A DNA stretch of 64,000 nucleotides from Anaerobutyricum hallii (GCF_900209925.1 NZ_LT907978.1:1671219-1735218); one strand, 5' to 3'; shown: positions 15,859 through 25,169, counted from the first letter of the stretch. Program-made: numbers and translations. Notes: generated by a model from the letters alone, not told the origin.

Positions 15859-15948
15859 AGACGGCAGACACCACTCAACTAAGTGTGGTACTGTCACATC
15901 TATCACATCTTGATGTTACAGCATCTGGATGCTTGGTATCTGCCGTCT
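15859..15948 (-). other. Multi-hairpin element with a 10-bp closing stem
   Basis: AGACGGCAGA (15859-15868) pairs with TCTGCCGTCT (15939-15948), and ACC/GGT extends the stem after one mismatch. Inside are ACATC/GATGT and the perfect AGCATC/GATGCT hairpin plus a weaker CCAC/GTGG one, so the whole can fold as a branched cloverleaf-like structure. It starts 10 bp after the methyltransferase stop and has no U tract, so it is not an ordinary terminator. Confidence 0.5.
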
Positions 15949-15957
15949 GAAGTCCCC

Positions 15958-16932
15958 CTAGTCTTTTGTAACTTTTGCAATTTCCTCAGCTATTCTTGAA
16001 ATAACAGAAACGCAAACAGAATTACCTGCTTGTTTATATAATCTTGCGTCGCTCATATCGCTAGGCAGAATATAGTTTTCGGGAAAGCCCTGAGTATTAA
16101 AGCATTCTCGTGGAGTCATTTTTCGAATACCATGTTTCGTCTTAATTAGACAAACATTATGACCTCCTTCACCTTGGTTCGCAGTAAGGGTAGGAACAAC
16201 ACCGGATTGATTTTTGCGAACATATTTCCGTCTCCATTGATAGATGGCTGGATGAAGAGGATCGTCATCACGCATCGCTTCAACTAAAGCATCATATATT
16301 TCTCCCTTATACTTTCCAGGCGTATAATAATACTTTTCATCAATCTTTGTTTCAAAATCAATAAGATCTTTTACGGTTGATGTTAATGGAATTGATAATG
16401 GCCATTGAAATCTTTCGAAATCTCGTTCTTCTCTAAATGCAACAATATAGATTCGCTCTCTGTTTTGAGCTACATTACCGTAGTTCATTGCATTTAATAC
16501 ATGATAAGTGTATTTATATCCTAGTAAATCTAACTGCTCACATATCACTCTGAATGTGTTTCCATTGTCATGACCAACTAGATTCTTTACATTCTCAAAG
16601 AATGCAAATCTTGGTTTTTTATCTTCTAATATTCTTGTTAATTCAAAGAATAATTCTCCTCTACCTTTTTCATCTTCAAAACCTTTTCTATATCCAGCAA
16701 TGGAGAATGCCTGGCAAGGAAATCCTGCTAGCATAATATCAAAATCAGGTATTTCTTCACTTTTTACTTCATGAATATCTCTAATATCCACTTTAATATC
16801 GTAATTTAATTCAAATGTCTTTGCTGGATATGAATCAAATTCATTTGCATATATTGTTTTAAAGTCACCTGTACTTTCAAATCCATAATCAATTCCACCA
16901 ACTCCAGCAAAAAAGGATGCACATTTAAACAT
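15958..16932 (-). CDS. C5 cytosine DNA methyltransferase
   Basis: 324 residues from ATG 16930-16932 (GAGGAG upstream). The ordered C5-MTase motifs are complete: I FAGVGGI (residues 8-14, SAM binding), IV GFPCQAFS (catalytic Cys 73), VI FENVKN (113-118), VIII QNRERIYIV, IX RKMTPRECFNTQGFP and X QAGNSVCV. The target-recognition region lies between VIII and IX. It should protect the host DNA from the nuclease encoded by the two genes just upstream. It has its own promoter and is preceded by a terminator-like hairpin, so it can be expressed independently of the rest. Confidence 0.95.
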   Translation of the reverse strand: MFKCASFFAGVGGIDYGFESTGDFKTIYANEFDSYPAKTFELNYDIKVDIRDIHEVKSEEIPDFDIMLAGFPCQAFSIAGYRKGFEDEKGRGELFFELTRILEDKKPRFAFFENVKNLVGHDNGNTFRVICEQLDLLGYKYTYHVLNAMNYGNVAQNRERIYIVAFREERDFERFQWPLSIPLTSTVKDLIDFETKIDEKYYYTPGKYKGEIYDALVEAMRDDDPLHPAIYQWRRKYVRKNQSGVVPTLTANQGEGGHNVCLIKTKHGIRKMTPRECFNTQGFPENYILPSDMSDARLYKQAGNSVCVSVISRIAEEIAKVTKD

Positions 16933-16964
16933 TTCATCACTCCTCAAATAGTTTTTATGTGTAT

Positions 16965-16992
16965 AGTATATCATAATCGCGGCGCGCTGCAA
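16965..16992 (-). promoter_or_regulatory. Methyltransferase promoter with GC-rich spacer
   Basis: Minus strand TTGCAG (16992-16987), 16-bp spacer, TATACT (16970-16965). The spacer begins CGCGCCGCG, an abrupt GC block in an AT-rich region. It contains GCCGC, a match to GCSGC. It could be a self-regulatory methylation site. Confidence 0.65.
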
Positions 16993-17003
16993 TTTATTAT
17001 TTT

Positions 17004-17037
17004 AAAATAGAAGATGGCAAAATGCCATCTCTATTTT
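17004..17037 (-). terminator. Terminator-like hairpin between B3 protein and methyltransferase genes
   Basis: AAAATAGxGATGGCA pairs with TGCCATCxTCTATTTT around a TTT loop, overlapping the B3 gene stop. The U residues are within the stem, so efficiency is uncertain. It would uncouple the methyltransferase from the operon. Confidence 0.55.
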
Positions 17038-17687
17038 CTCGGAATAAATCCTTTTGGCGGATTTTCTTCATCAATCCAAATAAATTCCATATGAATATCG
17101 TCGGAACCTTTGTATTTCGTAAATCGAAGTCCATTGATATTTAGTTCATATAATCGTTTGGATGTAAGAGGTTCATACTCATCTAGCTGAAATATTCCGC
17201 GAAGAATCCATTCCCCTAAATAAGTTTGTTTTTCAGTCGATTCAATTGCTTTTCCATTGTCTTGTGTTATATATACTGGCAGGACATCCCCTGATGGTTC
17301 AAAGACCAAATTAAAGCAACGTTGCTCTTTGGGTAAAGCTAATTTATTGGTTCCTGGTTTCAACGTTCCAAATCCTGGTCCAAAAAAATCAGGATGTTCT
17401 TTATGAAATTGTGCTGAATCTGGAATCGGAATATACATTTCATCCATTGGACGATATAACGACTTATAAAGATCTTTCTCCAAATCAAATATACCGGTAG
17501 CCTTGGCAATTTTAACTAAGTATTCCCTCAATCTAACCTTCTGTGCTTTTTCATCAACAGATGATGCAGGCTCAAGCAGAAATGTCGTCATTCCTTGTTT
17601 GATTTCAAATAAAACTTTTGAATCAATCTGATCCTCATATTCAGAGCAAATTTTACTTATTCGCTTTTCACGCTGATCTTTTCCCAT
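17031..17687 (-). CDS. NgoFVII-type B3 DNA-recognition protein (restriction subunit)
   Basis: 218 residues. The C-terminal two thirds follow the pattern of the B3-like domain at the end of NgoFVII-family restriction enzymes: YRPMDEMYIPIPDSA, then FNLVFEPSGDVLPVYITQDN, GKAIES, LGEWILRGIF and a final FTKYKGSDDIHMEF block. B3 domains read a short DNA site. The N terminus (about 80 residues) is helical. No nuclease motif is seen here; it overlaps the stop of the nuclease-like gene by 31 bp, so the two probably form one split enzyme. Match judged by eye. Confidence 0.7.
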   Translation of the reverse strand: MGKDQREKRISKICSEYEDQIDSKVLFEIKQGMTTFLLEPASSVDEKAQKVRLREYLVKIAKATGIFDLEKDLYKSLYRPMDEMYIPIPDSAQFHKEHPDFFGPGFGTLKPGTNKLALPKEQRCFNLVFEPSGDVLPVYITQDNGKAIESTEKQTYLGEWILRGIFQLDEYEPLTSKRLYELNINGLRFTKYKGSDDIHMEFIWIDEENPPKGFIPRK

Positions 17688-18643
17688 CTTGGATCCTGTG
17701 CCAAAAAACTATTAAAGCCTGAGAATAATTCTGTTTCTTGATTTTTATTCCAGATAGTCCAACAGTATGTATCTTCTACCTCCAATTCTTCGACATCATC
17801 TTCAATCTCTAATATGTTAGAATTGTCATCTAAGTCTGGTGACTTAGGATAAACCATATCCGCAATTTTTCCAAAAATAGCATGTGCATCATCGGCGTAT
17901 TTTACATTCCACTCATCACATACGATATTTCTGTTATCAAAATTCATATGCAATTGACTATCTGCAGAGGTATATTTGTACACATGCTTTCCATCTGTAA
18001 AGAAAAAATTTGTAGGATTCTTTTTGCCCGTACACCCCAATATAGAAAGATTTTCAAGATTGATTTTGTCATACGAAGTTTCACCAACATATATTTTTGC
18101 GTCTTCATTTCTACTTGAAGGCATCAAAACATGATAAACAGAGTGTACATGAGTATCATCTTCACCCGCTTTAAATCCTTTAATATTTGCACGAGAGGAA
18201 TCGATTCTTGCATTTCGTATTTTTGCAATACGACGGGCCAACTTCATATATAGAACTTCATTTAATGAATCAACAGTAGCCTTATCTTCAGCATCATTCG
18301 CATGTCTTTTTATTTCATCAATAATATCAGACCACTCATCATGTTTAGCTTTAAACTGTGCAACCTTTTGATCACCTGATGATATTCCAAAAGTTTTTAT
18401 TCCGACCAGATATTTTTCACCATTATGTTCTAAAGAAGCGTCATATGATGTGTTACCAATATCTTCTGCATAAGCATTAAAGGCTCTCTGAAATGCAGTT
18501 TCTTGAAATTTTGAATTGATAATAGGTGCAGCTTCTTCTACGTTATCGGTTACTTTTTGTGCAAACATTTCTGTCAAACTGGCAAAGGCCAATATCAGAC
18601 GCTTATATTCATTTTTTTTGGAACTAGGTAAGTCCTCCCACAT
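17657..18643 (-). CDS. PD-(D/E)XK-like restriction nuclease subunit
   Basis: 328 residues. The N-terminal half carries a plausible PD-(D/E)XK core: E48 in KFQETAFQRAF, D68 in NTSYDASLEH, and GIK (81-83) in YLVGIKTFG. The middle is helical, and the C-terminal part is acidic (about 265-290) with a final Trp-rich segment. Overlap with the B3 gene suggests that nuclease and recognition domains, fused in relatives, are separate chains here. Not recognised by name; the nuclease call rests on residue pattern and context with a methyltransferase. Confidence 0.65.
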   Translation of the reverse strand: MWEDLPSSKKNEYKRLILAFASLTEMFAQKVTDNVEEAAPIINSKFQETAFQRAFNAYAEDIGNTSYDASLEHNGEKYLVGIKTFGISSGDQKVAQFKAKHDEWSDIIDEIKRHANDAEDKATVDSLNEVLYMKLARRIAKIRNARIDSSRANIKGFKAGEDDTHVHSVYHVLMPSSRNEDAKIYVGETSYDKINLENLSILGCTGKKNPTNFFFTDGKHVYKYTSADSQLHMNFDNRNIVCDEWNVKYADDAHAIFGKIADMVYPKSPDLDDNSNILEIEDDVEELEVEDTYCWTIWNKNQETELFSGFNSFLAQDPRWEKISVKSE

Positions 18644-18664
18644 AATCGTTTCACCCCATTTACT

Positions 18665-21421
18665 TTAAATGATAGTACAATAGAATTCTCCATCTTTTCT
18701 AATATATTCAGAGTTGGTCAATTCATTTGGAATAGCCATTCGAGCAAGATTATTTACAACTAAAAATGACAAAAATTGACTTTCTGACATCTTATGATTA
18801 CCGGTTTCAGTCATTCTTTTTGCTACTATTTGGGCATAAGAATTAATATTCTCTTCTTTACGAACAACAATACCTCTCTGATAACGTCTATCTTTCATTA
18901 TTGGTTGAATCACTTCATAATCAGAAAGCTCTTTCTTGATTACTGTTTCAAGTATGAATTCATTCCATGGATATTCCCAATCAGGGAACCCCTCTAAATC
19001 AATGTTTATCAACGAAAGAACTCCATTTTCTATTTTATCCGCAATCAAAGAATTCAACTCTGAAACAGTTGACTCTGAAACGACCAGTAATTCATTTTTG
19101 ATGTATTCATCTATCGATAATCTAGCATAATCCTCTTCAATATCAACAAGAACGGCACTTGCTGTTACTCGAGACCATTTCATTTTATCACACAATGAAA
19201 TATACTGTTGATATGTAAATCGGTCAGGATAGTTCATTAAATACATCACGACATTCTTTGTTGACAAAAGGTTAATACGATTTTTTTTGCTTATATGAGG
19301 TCGTTTAAAGTCCATTGTCGAATCAAACATTTTCGCAACTATATAATGCAAATTCATCTCTGATGAAATATGATTCTTTTCAAGAAAATCAGGACATCTG
19401 TCTAGAGTTTTTTCGTATAGTAAACCATCACTTGCGTATCCATTGTTTTCTTCAAATAATTCACAAAGGCAATTATTAAGAACTAATAAATCTTCTTCTG
19501 TGATATCAAGTATTCCTGTACATGAATAATAATTATATTCCCACTGTAACAATCTAGAATCATTAACAAACGGCATAATAAGCATAATATTGCTAAATCC
19601 TCTAAACTCTTGGAATAATTCTTTTTTACTAACAGGTCGACCCATCCTACAGATGAAGGCATAAATTCGATCTGCAATGCTATCAGCATGCTCATCTTTT
19701 ACACCATTTTTCAACAAATAGTCTCTATTATATTCATATGAATCAGGATATCTCATTGCAAGTACACCATGAAGATAATTGTAGTTATCTATACCGCACA
19801 TGAAATTTAGGGCACCTTCAAAATTTGAGTAAATTTCATTATAAAAAACCTTATTTGTATCAGATTCATCTATGAAATTCTTTATCTCTGATAAGAGATC
19901 CTCATCAAGCGTAACATTTTCCTGTGGAATATACATCCCACGGCCTCTTAAAATCAGCCCATTACGAATCAGTGTAGAGCTTAAAGCTCTGTCACTTGCT
20001 GGAACCGACAAGCCTTTATATTTCTCACTTATGATTCTTCTCAATGTAATAAGATCTTCAGATTGTTCAGATTCACTTTGAGATAGTTTAATTCCATCTA
20101 TGAATTTTGTTCGGATTATGTGCATACACGCTTGAGCATAGCTAGCTTTTCCTTTTACGACAAAATCACCATAGAAGGTATAATTGTTCTTCTTAAGAAG
20201 ATTAGTAATGGAATTCTTGTCTAAATAATCTAACTTTGTTTCCGCAAGAGCAGTTTCAAGATCCTCTCTATTTTCACTTAAATCAGTTCCATCCGCAACG
20301 AAATCCTTAAGCAGTTCTAAAAGTTTTTCCTCAACAGAATATTCTTGATTCCTATCAACAAACATATCGGCAAAATCAAGATACTCAAACTCGTCACATG
20401 ATTTAGAAACATACAATAAAATCTGATCATATTCGTCATCATCAAAAATATCCAAAATATCTTGAACACCAATACAATTATTAGAACCTTTTAAAATAAA
20501 TAAAAGTTCTCTCACAAAAGGTAAGATACCTTTCATGTATTTTCTTTCAATTTGTCTAACTCTTTCTCTGGTAATAGAACTCTCTTGTGGCCCCGGATTA
20601 TCTGCAATTTCTTGAAGTGTTTCACCTCTTGCTCTTCTAAGAAATATCTTGTACTCTCTGGATAATCTAGAATTGTCCAAAACATACTTTAGTAAAGACA
20701 TTAAATCTTGTTCCAGTAACGTTGCTACCGCTGTCAACCGATCTATGTACCTTTTACCAACAATCATAGATAATTCTTTTGTCGATAAATTTCGTAATCC
20801 TTGGCAACATTTAATATTACTATCTATAAAACTTGATACTATTTTTTTTGAAAGCCCTAATTCGACTAATGCATCTACGCTTAAGAAATCTACATCCAAG
20901 GACATATTTTCAAATATACGTTTTTCCAAATCTGTATATTCTTTATTTACAATATCCTGGGAAGAATTATGTCCATCAATACCTAATTTTTCTATTAATG
21001 CTTCTGTTTCCTGAACTGTCTTCGCACCTATATTTTTCAAATCCGAAATACTATTGTTTTCCAAAAATGAAATCAGCCCGTTAAGCGTGTGAATATTTGC
21101 TCTTCTAAAAGCATTTTTTGCACGAACACTTAAACCAATCTCATCAATCATAATATCCGGAGAATCAATTTCCTCAGATTCTTCAATGAGATCAGCTTCA
21201 GTAACTTCGTATTCATCATCGAGTTCAATATTTTTTGTGGAAGAGTGTTCAATATTCATATTTTTCTCGATGGTACTTGTAAGTTCAGTAGAAACAGCCT
21301 CATTAAGAACTTCCGACACCTCATTATTTGTGTTGTCTTCTACCACTACAGGAGTAAGACAATATGGACATATATCAAATTTTTCAACACTAAATTCGCT
21401 TCCACAGACACTACAAATCAT
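18665..21421 (-). CDS. 918-aa zinc-ribbon / alpha-CTD-like / sigma-region-4 protein
   Basis: Domains in order: zinc ribbon (C3, C6, C18, C21); acidic linker; a helix-hairpin-helix unit like the RNA polymerase alpha C-terminal domain (about 95-150, LSVRAKNAFRRANI...LKNIGAKTVQETE); a second, weaker unit (about 170-235); and a sigma-70 region 4-like HTH (about 260-300, GETLQEIADN...ITRERVRQIERKYM). About 600 residues follow with repeated winged-helix-like segments of unknown fold. No sigma region 2, so it is not a sigma factor. Probably a large DNA-binding scaffold or sensor of the island. It begins 3 bp from the stop of the DUF6339-like gene, so is co-translated. Confidence 0.75.
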   Translation of the reverse strand: MICSVCGSEFSVEKFDICPYCLTPVVVEDNTNNEVSEVLNEAVSTELTSTIEKNMNIEHSSTKNIELDDEYEVTEADLIEESEEIDSPDIMIDEIGLSVRAKNAFRRANIHTLNGLISFLENNSISDLKNIGAKTVQETEALIEKLGIDGHNSSQDIVNKEYTDLEKRIFENMSLDVDFLSVDALVELGLSKKIVSSFIDSNIKCCQGLRNLSTKELSMIVGKRYIDRLTAVATLLEQDLMSLLKYVLDNSRLSREYKIFLRRARGETLQEIADNPGPQESSITRERVRQIERKYMKGILPFVRELLFILKGSNNCIGVQDILDIFDDDEYDQILLYVSKSCDEFEYLDFADMFVDRNQEYSVEEKLLELLKDFVADGTDLSENREDLETALAETKLDYLDKNSITNLLKKNNYTFYGDFVVKGKASYAQACMHIIRTKFIDGIKLSQSESEQSEDLITLRRIISEKYKGLSVPASDRALSSTLIRNGLILRGRGMYIPQENVTLDEDLLSEIKNFIDESDTNKVFYNEIYSNFEGALNFMCGIDNYNYLHGVLAMRYPDSYEYNRDYLLKNGVKDEHADSIADRIYAFICRMGRPVSKKELFQEFRGFSNIMLIMPFVNDSRLLQWEYNYYSCTGILDITEEDLLVLNNCLCELFEENNGYASDGLLYEKTLDRCPDFLEKNHISSEMNLHYIVAKMFDSTMDFKRPHISKKNRINLLSTKNVVMYLMNYPDRFTYQQYISLCDKMKWSRVTASAVLVDIEEDYARLSIDEYIKNELLVVSESTVSELNSLIADKIENGVLSLINIDLEGFPDWEYPWNEFILETVIKKELSDYEVIQPIMKDRRYQRGIVVRKEENINSYAQIVAKRMTETGNHKMSESQFLSFLVVNNLARMAIPNELTNSEYIRKDGEFYCTII

Positions 21422-21423
21422 TT

Positions 21424-22161
21424 CTATTCCCCTACCAATTCAGCAATCTTTTTGTATACTTTATCGTATACCTCCTTGTACGATAACATATCTAAGAGAT
21501 ATGTTCCTGCTAATAGATTAACATATTTTGCTACTTCACGAATTATTTCACGATTATCTGCTTTTCTATTTTTAAGTAGATCAAACAAAGCAGTTAATGT
21601 AGCTTTTTGAACAATCGGATTATTAAATGTACTACGACCACATATAGTTTCTATAAAATCCTGATGATTACATAAAAATTTTGTCAATTCAAATGGATCT
21701 GTACGTTTTTCATCATAAGTAATACGACCTATCCACCATAATCTTGCCATACCATTTCTAAATAAAGAACGATTTCGTGAGTAATTAAAGAAATATCTAT
21801 TTAACATATCTTGAGAAGAATTTGCTTTCCATCGATATTTCATATAATCCAGTTGTTCCTGCAGGGTATAAGCCAACCATATTCTTTCATCAGATGCTTG
21901 CGAATCCGACAGTGCTTTCATGTGAGTATATACACGCTGTGCATTTTCCGCGTCTGTTAATGGCTCTTTTCCAGAAGGCTGTCCCATTTCTAAAACAAAA
22001 TCTTCTATTTCAAACGCAGTTTCTTTTAGTTCTCCCGCATTACCCAAGAACGCTTCCAAAGTCTTTTCACCAGTGAACACCACTTCTTTATACAATGATT
22101 CAGAATTTTTCTTGAGCATTTCAATGCTATCTTCCGTTAGAAATTTAATCTTCTTCATCAT
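21424..22161 (-). CDS. DUF6339-like protein
   Basis: 245 residues from ATG 22159-22161 (AGAGG upstream). It begins KKIKFLTEDSIEMLKKNSES. Its core has DERIWLAYTLQEQLDYMKYRW, then FFNYSRNRSLFRNGMARLWWIG and DPFELTKFLCNHQDF, a pattern I associate with DUF6339, a family often seen near GHKL ATPases and restriction genes. Mostly helical, no catalytic motif evident. Overlaps the stop of the preceding gene by 17 bp. Confidence 0.65.
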   Translation of the reverse strand: MMKKIKFLTEDSIEMLKKNSESLYKEVVFTGEKTLEAFLGNAGELKETAFEIEDFVLEMGQPSGKEPLTDAENAQRVYTHMKALSDSQASDERIWLAYTLQEQLDYMKYRWKANSSQDMLNRYFFNYSRNRSLFRNGMARLWWIGRITYDEKRTDPFELTKFLCNHQDFIETICGRSTFNNPIVQKATLTALFDLLKNRKADNREIIREVAKYVNLLAGTYLLDMLSYKEVYDKVYKKIAELVGE

Positions 22162-23011
22162 TATCACCTCTTAAATAATTGACAGCTTTAGGAATTGGGC
22201 TATCCAGCAATTTTTGTGCAAAATCAAAAGGATCCATATTCGCTAAGCATTCTTCGTCAAATTTTACATTCATTTTTTCTGCAGCTTTTCGTAAACTTCT
22301 ATACCATCTATAATCTTCATAGTCATATAAATGTGTTCGTGAATCCTTTACCTCTGTCAATGCATATACTAAAGACGGAATAATAAGCATTGAGTGCATT
22401 ACCGGCTGAATATCAAGACTACTACTCATATTTGAATAAATGGAAAATGTTTCTTGCGGGATGACAACAACTATTTTATTTCCACTTATATCAACTTTTA
22501 TATTAGTTATAGTTTCATCTCTACTTGGTACAATTGAAAAAATAGATGCTGTGTTCGCAAGGTCATCTCGAATCTTGTTAATTCTAAGATTTACCTGATT
22601 TCCAACGGCCATAATGCAACCTTTTTCAATATCAAATCGGAAGCCACGAAAATCGGAAGAAAATAATTTGTTTGAATACTTATTAATATCCTTATTTGCT
22701 ACCAAAAATGAACATATTTGAACAAGCCCGTTTACATCGCCATCTCTTAAAATAAATTCTTTTTCAGATTCATTTGTCAGTACAACTTTTCTAAAACAAG
22801 TTTGTGTACATTCAATATGATGCGCATATAAAACATCTTCCGTTTTTACCATATCTTCAAGCTCTGGATTAATTAATGTGGCTTTCAATTTGAGTTTTAT
22901 ATTATATCCATCCAGCGTTTGCTCAACACTTGATGTGAAGAAACTATTTTCGTAAAAAAAAGTATCTTCTGAAATAACAGGATATGTGAAATATTTACTT
23001 CGAAGTTGCAT
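22145..23011 (-). CDS. Unknown protein of the restriction island
   Basis: 288 residues from ATG 23009-23011, with GGAGG nine bases upstream. No family recognised. The first 200 residues alternate short strands (MQLRSKYFTYPVISEDTFFY...), followed by a helical C terminus with YDYEDYRWYRSLRKAAEKMN and an acidic tail (RGDNDEED). No nuclease, helicase or membrane segment seen. It overlaps the ATPase gene by 17 bp upstream and the DUF6339-like gene downstream. This tight chain implies a complex with them. Confidence 0.6.
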   Translation of the reverse strand: MQLRSKYFTYPVISEDTFFYENSFFTSSVEQTLDGYNIKLKLKATLINPELEDMVKTEDVLYAHHIECTQTCFRKVVLTNESEKEFILRDGDVNGLVQICSFLVANKDINKYSNKLFSSDFRGFRFDIEKGCIMAVGNQVNLRINKIRDDLANTASIFSIVPSRDETITNIKVDISGNKIVVVIPQETFSIYSNMSSSLDIQPVMHSMLIIPSLVYALTEVKDSRTHLYDYEDYRWYRSLRKAAEKMNVKFDEECLANMDPFDFAQKLLDSPIPKAVNYLRGDNDEED

Positions 23012-24863
23012 ATGCACTCACCTCCATTGCACACATCTCAAAATAATCAAGCTCGACTTTAAGACGAATTGTCTGGTCTTTTACAAATTCAATTCCACTA
23101 ATTATATTTTCTGTTAATGTCACTTGATTTCCCCCGATTACAGTCACGCCTTTTATTGGAGCTTTATAATTTTGAGTTTCTGCAGATAAATATACTTCAA
23201 TTGATCCATTTGATATGCTTTCATTAGGAACAATCATAAACATATATTGCCCTTTGTTTTTATCTACACATACTGGAATAAATTTTTTTAGTGATACCAT
23301 TTTTCTAATAGGCCTTGGTTCATCACCACCTTCTTCTAAATGAGCAGGTTGCGGATCATGTGGCTTTGGATCGTAGGTGTGACCACCTGGATGGAACCAT
23401 TCTTCTTCATTTCCACCTGGTTCCATATGTCCACCAGAATCTTCTCCTTCTTCAGATTTGATATTTCCAGGTTCTTGTCCAGATTTAGTCTTTTTTAATG
23501 CGATATTCACTTCGACCTCAACAACCTTATCACTCACAACTTCTTCTTTTACCTGGTCTTTGGAATCATCCGATATATCTGGTAAAAATGTTCCAACGCC
23601 AACAGCATCCATTTCTTCTCCGCCACCTGTGGAGATTATTTTTTCTATTTCATCTTTGATAAATCTATTGAGTGATTTCAGCAATTCTTTGGCTGCTATG
23701 GGATTTTTTGCTCTATCTGGTTGCCAAAGAGTATGCTCCGGATTTTCCATTACTCTCAACTTCTCATTTATCTTATCCCCTTCGATAAACATAATTCCAA
23801 CACATGGTGCATGACCAGGCAAATGATCTTTATCCATTATTTTCATTCCTGTTTGTCGAATCATTGCAATCCTTCTCGGAGCTTCAGGATCTCCAACAAG
23901 AATTCCTAATCTAACAAGACCAAGTCCCAAAAAATCTTCTTCAATCCACTTTGTTTCGGATGACATAAGAACGGAATAATACTTTTCTGTATAGTCTGTG
24001 AGATCATCTTTATAAATCTCAATTAAATCTTGTAAAGTGTTTTTTGATACCTCTTTATCGCCCACTTGAATTGTAAGCTTTTCGTTCCAAATTGCTCCCA
24101 AGAATCCATCAAGAATAGAAACTATAATATCTTTTTGCCAATCTCCATTTGCAAATTTATATCCAGCTATATAAATATCTGTTCCATAGTTTCCAGTAGA
24201 TCTGTTAAAACCTGGCTCTAAAAACAACTGCTCTCTTACAGGAGTATTTTTCTCATTGCCAAAATATCCAATACCTTGTGTTGTTTCATCATCATCCCTT
24301 CTAAATGTAACTAATCGTGATACACCTTGATATGCAACTTCTTCATCTTCGTTATATGTACTATAAAACACGGTTGAAAAATCAGAACATGCAAAAGGAG
24401 CAAATTTTCCAATTCCATATGAACCTCCTGCGGTACCTTTTTTATCAGAGGCACCGGATGACTTGGTTAAATTAGTCCAGTTTGTATTTATCTCTCCCGT
24501 GGTACCGGTAAGTCCAATTGTATTAAAATCACTTATTCGTAAAAAAGAACAGTTTTCCTTTTGTGAAACATCGATTGCATTGGTATAAAATTCCTTCGTG
24601 GTTATTGCTTTTTGTGTGCCCCAGAAATCTAAGCATCTTCTAAATGCATCTTTTAGTACATTCATTCCTGGAACATTTTGTGTAGGTATTGAGAATACAT
24701 TAAATTCTACTTTGACCGTTTTATCTCTTGTTGCATCCAATGAATTCTGACAAATCTCCCTCGCCAGAGATTTTAAGGGTGTACCCCTGAATGTAGCAAC
24801 ACCAGAATCATTTATCCCTTTATTTTCACCATGATCGTTTGATGGAAATCTCCACTGAATCAT
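22995..24863 (-). CDS. GHKL-type ATPase of the restriction island
   Basis: 622 residues from ATG 24861-24863 (AGGAGGAG upstream). The N-terminal ATPase domain has the Bergerat motifs: N box LAREICQNSLDA (E36, N40, D43), G1 SDFNTIGLTG (112-120) and G2 GTAGGSYGIGKFAPF (144-158). This is the fold of MutL, MORC and Hsp90. A middle transducer-like region follows (LPGHAPCVGIMFIEGDK), then an acidic Gly/Pro/His-rich linker (about 470-540) and a beta-rich C terminus. ATP-driven clamp or sensor is the likely role. Confidence 0.85.
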   Translation of the reverse strand: MIQWRFPSNDHGENKGINDSGVATFRGTPLKSLAREICQNSLDATRDKTVKVEFNVFSIPTQNVPGMNVLKDAFRRCLDFWGTQKAITTKEFYTNAIDVSQKENCSFLRISDFNTIGLTGTTGEINTNWTNLTKSSGASDKKGTAGGSYGIGKFAPFACSDFSTVFYSTYNEDEEVAYQGVSRLVTFRRDDDETTQGIGYFGNEKNTPVREQLFLEPGFNRSTGNYGTDIYIAGYKFANGDWQKDIIVSILDGFLGAIWNEKLTIQVGDKEVSKNTLQDLIEIYKDDLTDYTEKYYSVLMSSETKWIEEDFLGLGLVRLGILVGDPEAPRRIAMIRQTGMKIMDKDHLPGHAPCVGIMFIEGDKINEKLRVMENPEHTLWQPDRAKNPIAAKELLKSLNRFIKDEIEKIISTGGGEEMDAVGVGTFLPDISDDSKDQVKEEVVSDKVVEVEVNIALKKTKSGQEPGNIKSEEGEDSGGHMEPGGNEEEWFHPGGHTYDPKPHDPQPAHLEEGGDEPRPIRKMVSLKKFIPVCVDKNKGQYMFMIVPNESISNGSIEVYLSAETQNYKAPIKGVTVIGGNQVTLTENIISGIEFVKDQTIRLKVELDYFEMCAMEVSAYATSK

Positions 24864-24899
24864 ATAACTCCTCCTAAACACGTTGTGCACGCATACACT

Positions 24900-25115
24900 C
24901 TATAACTTGAATTTTTTAGTACCACCAGCAACATTATATTTATGCTCTAAATCGGAAACTGCACTTTTTAATGTTCTTATTATTTTATTCAAGTCTTCTT
25001 GAGTATACTCATAATTGTTTGAATTTGATAAATTGCCCATTAAGTCAATACCTTTTAAAATATTATCCATTCTTTTTTCTGCTAATCTAATAAATTTGTC
25101 TCTTTTAGACTCCAT
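24900..25115 (-). CDS. Small helical protein, first gene of the restriction island
   Basis: 71 residues from ATG 25113-25115 (GAGGAG upstream). It begins MESKRDKFIRLAEKRMDNIL and continues with LMGNLSNSNNYEYTQEDLNKI. This pattern (K..RF..LAEKR...L..L..LGN.SN...Y.YT) is common in small proteins that precede restriction and defence genes in Firmicutes. Function unknown; a regulator or antitoxin-like role is possible. Confidence 0.75.
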   Translation of the reverse strand: MESKRDKFIRLAEKRMDNILKGIDLMGNLSNSNNYEYTQEDLNKIIRTLKSAVSDLEHKYNVAGGTKKFKL

Positions 25116-25169
25116 AAAAGTCTCCTCCACGAATACATTTCCGAAATATTTTGTATATATGTCGTTCTA

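Noticed and set aside
18665-21421. Idea that the 918-aa protein is a sigma factor
   Set aside because: It has a region 4-like HTH but nothing like region 2, and carries alpha-CTD-like units instead.
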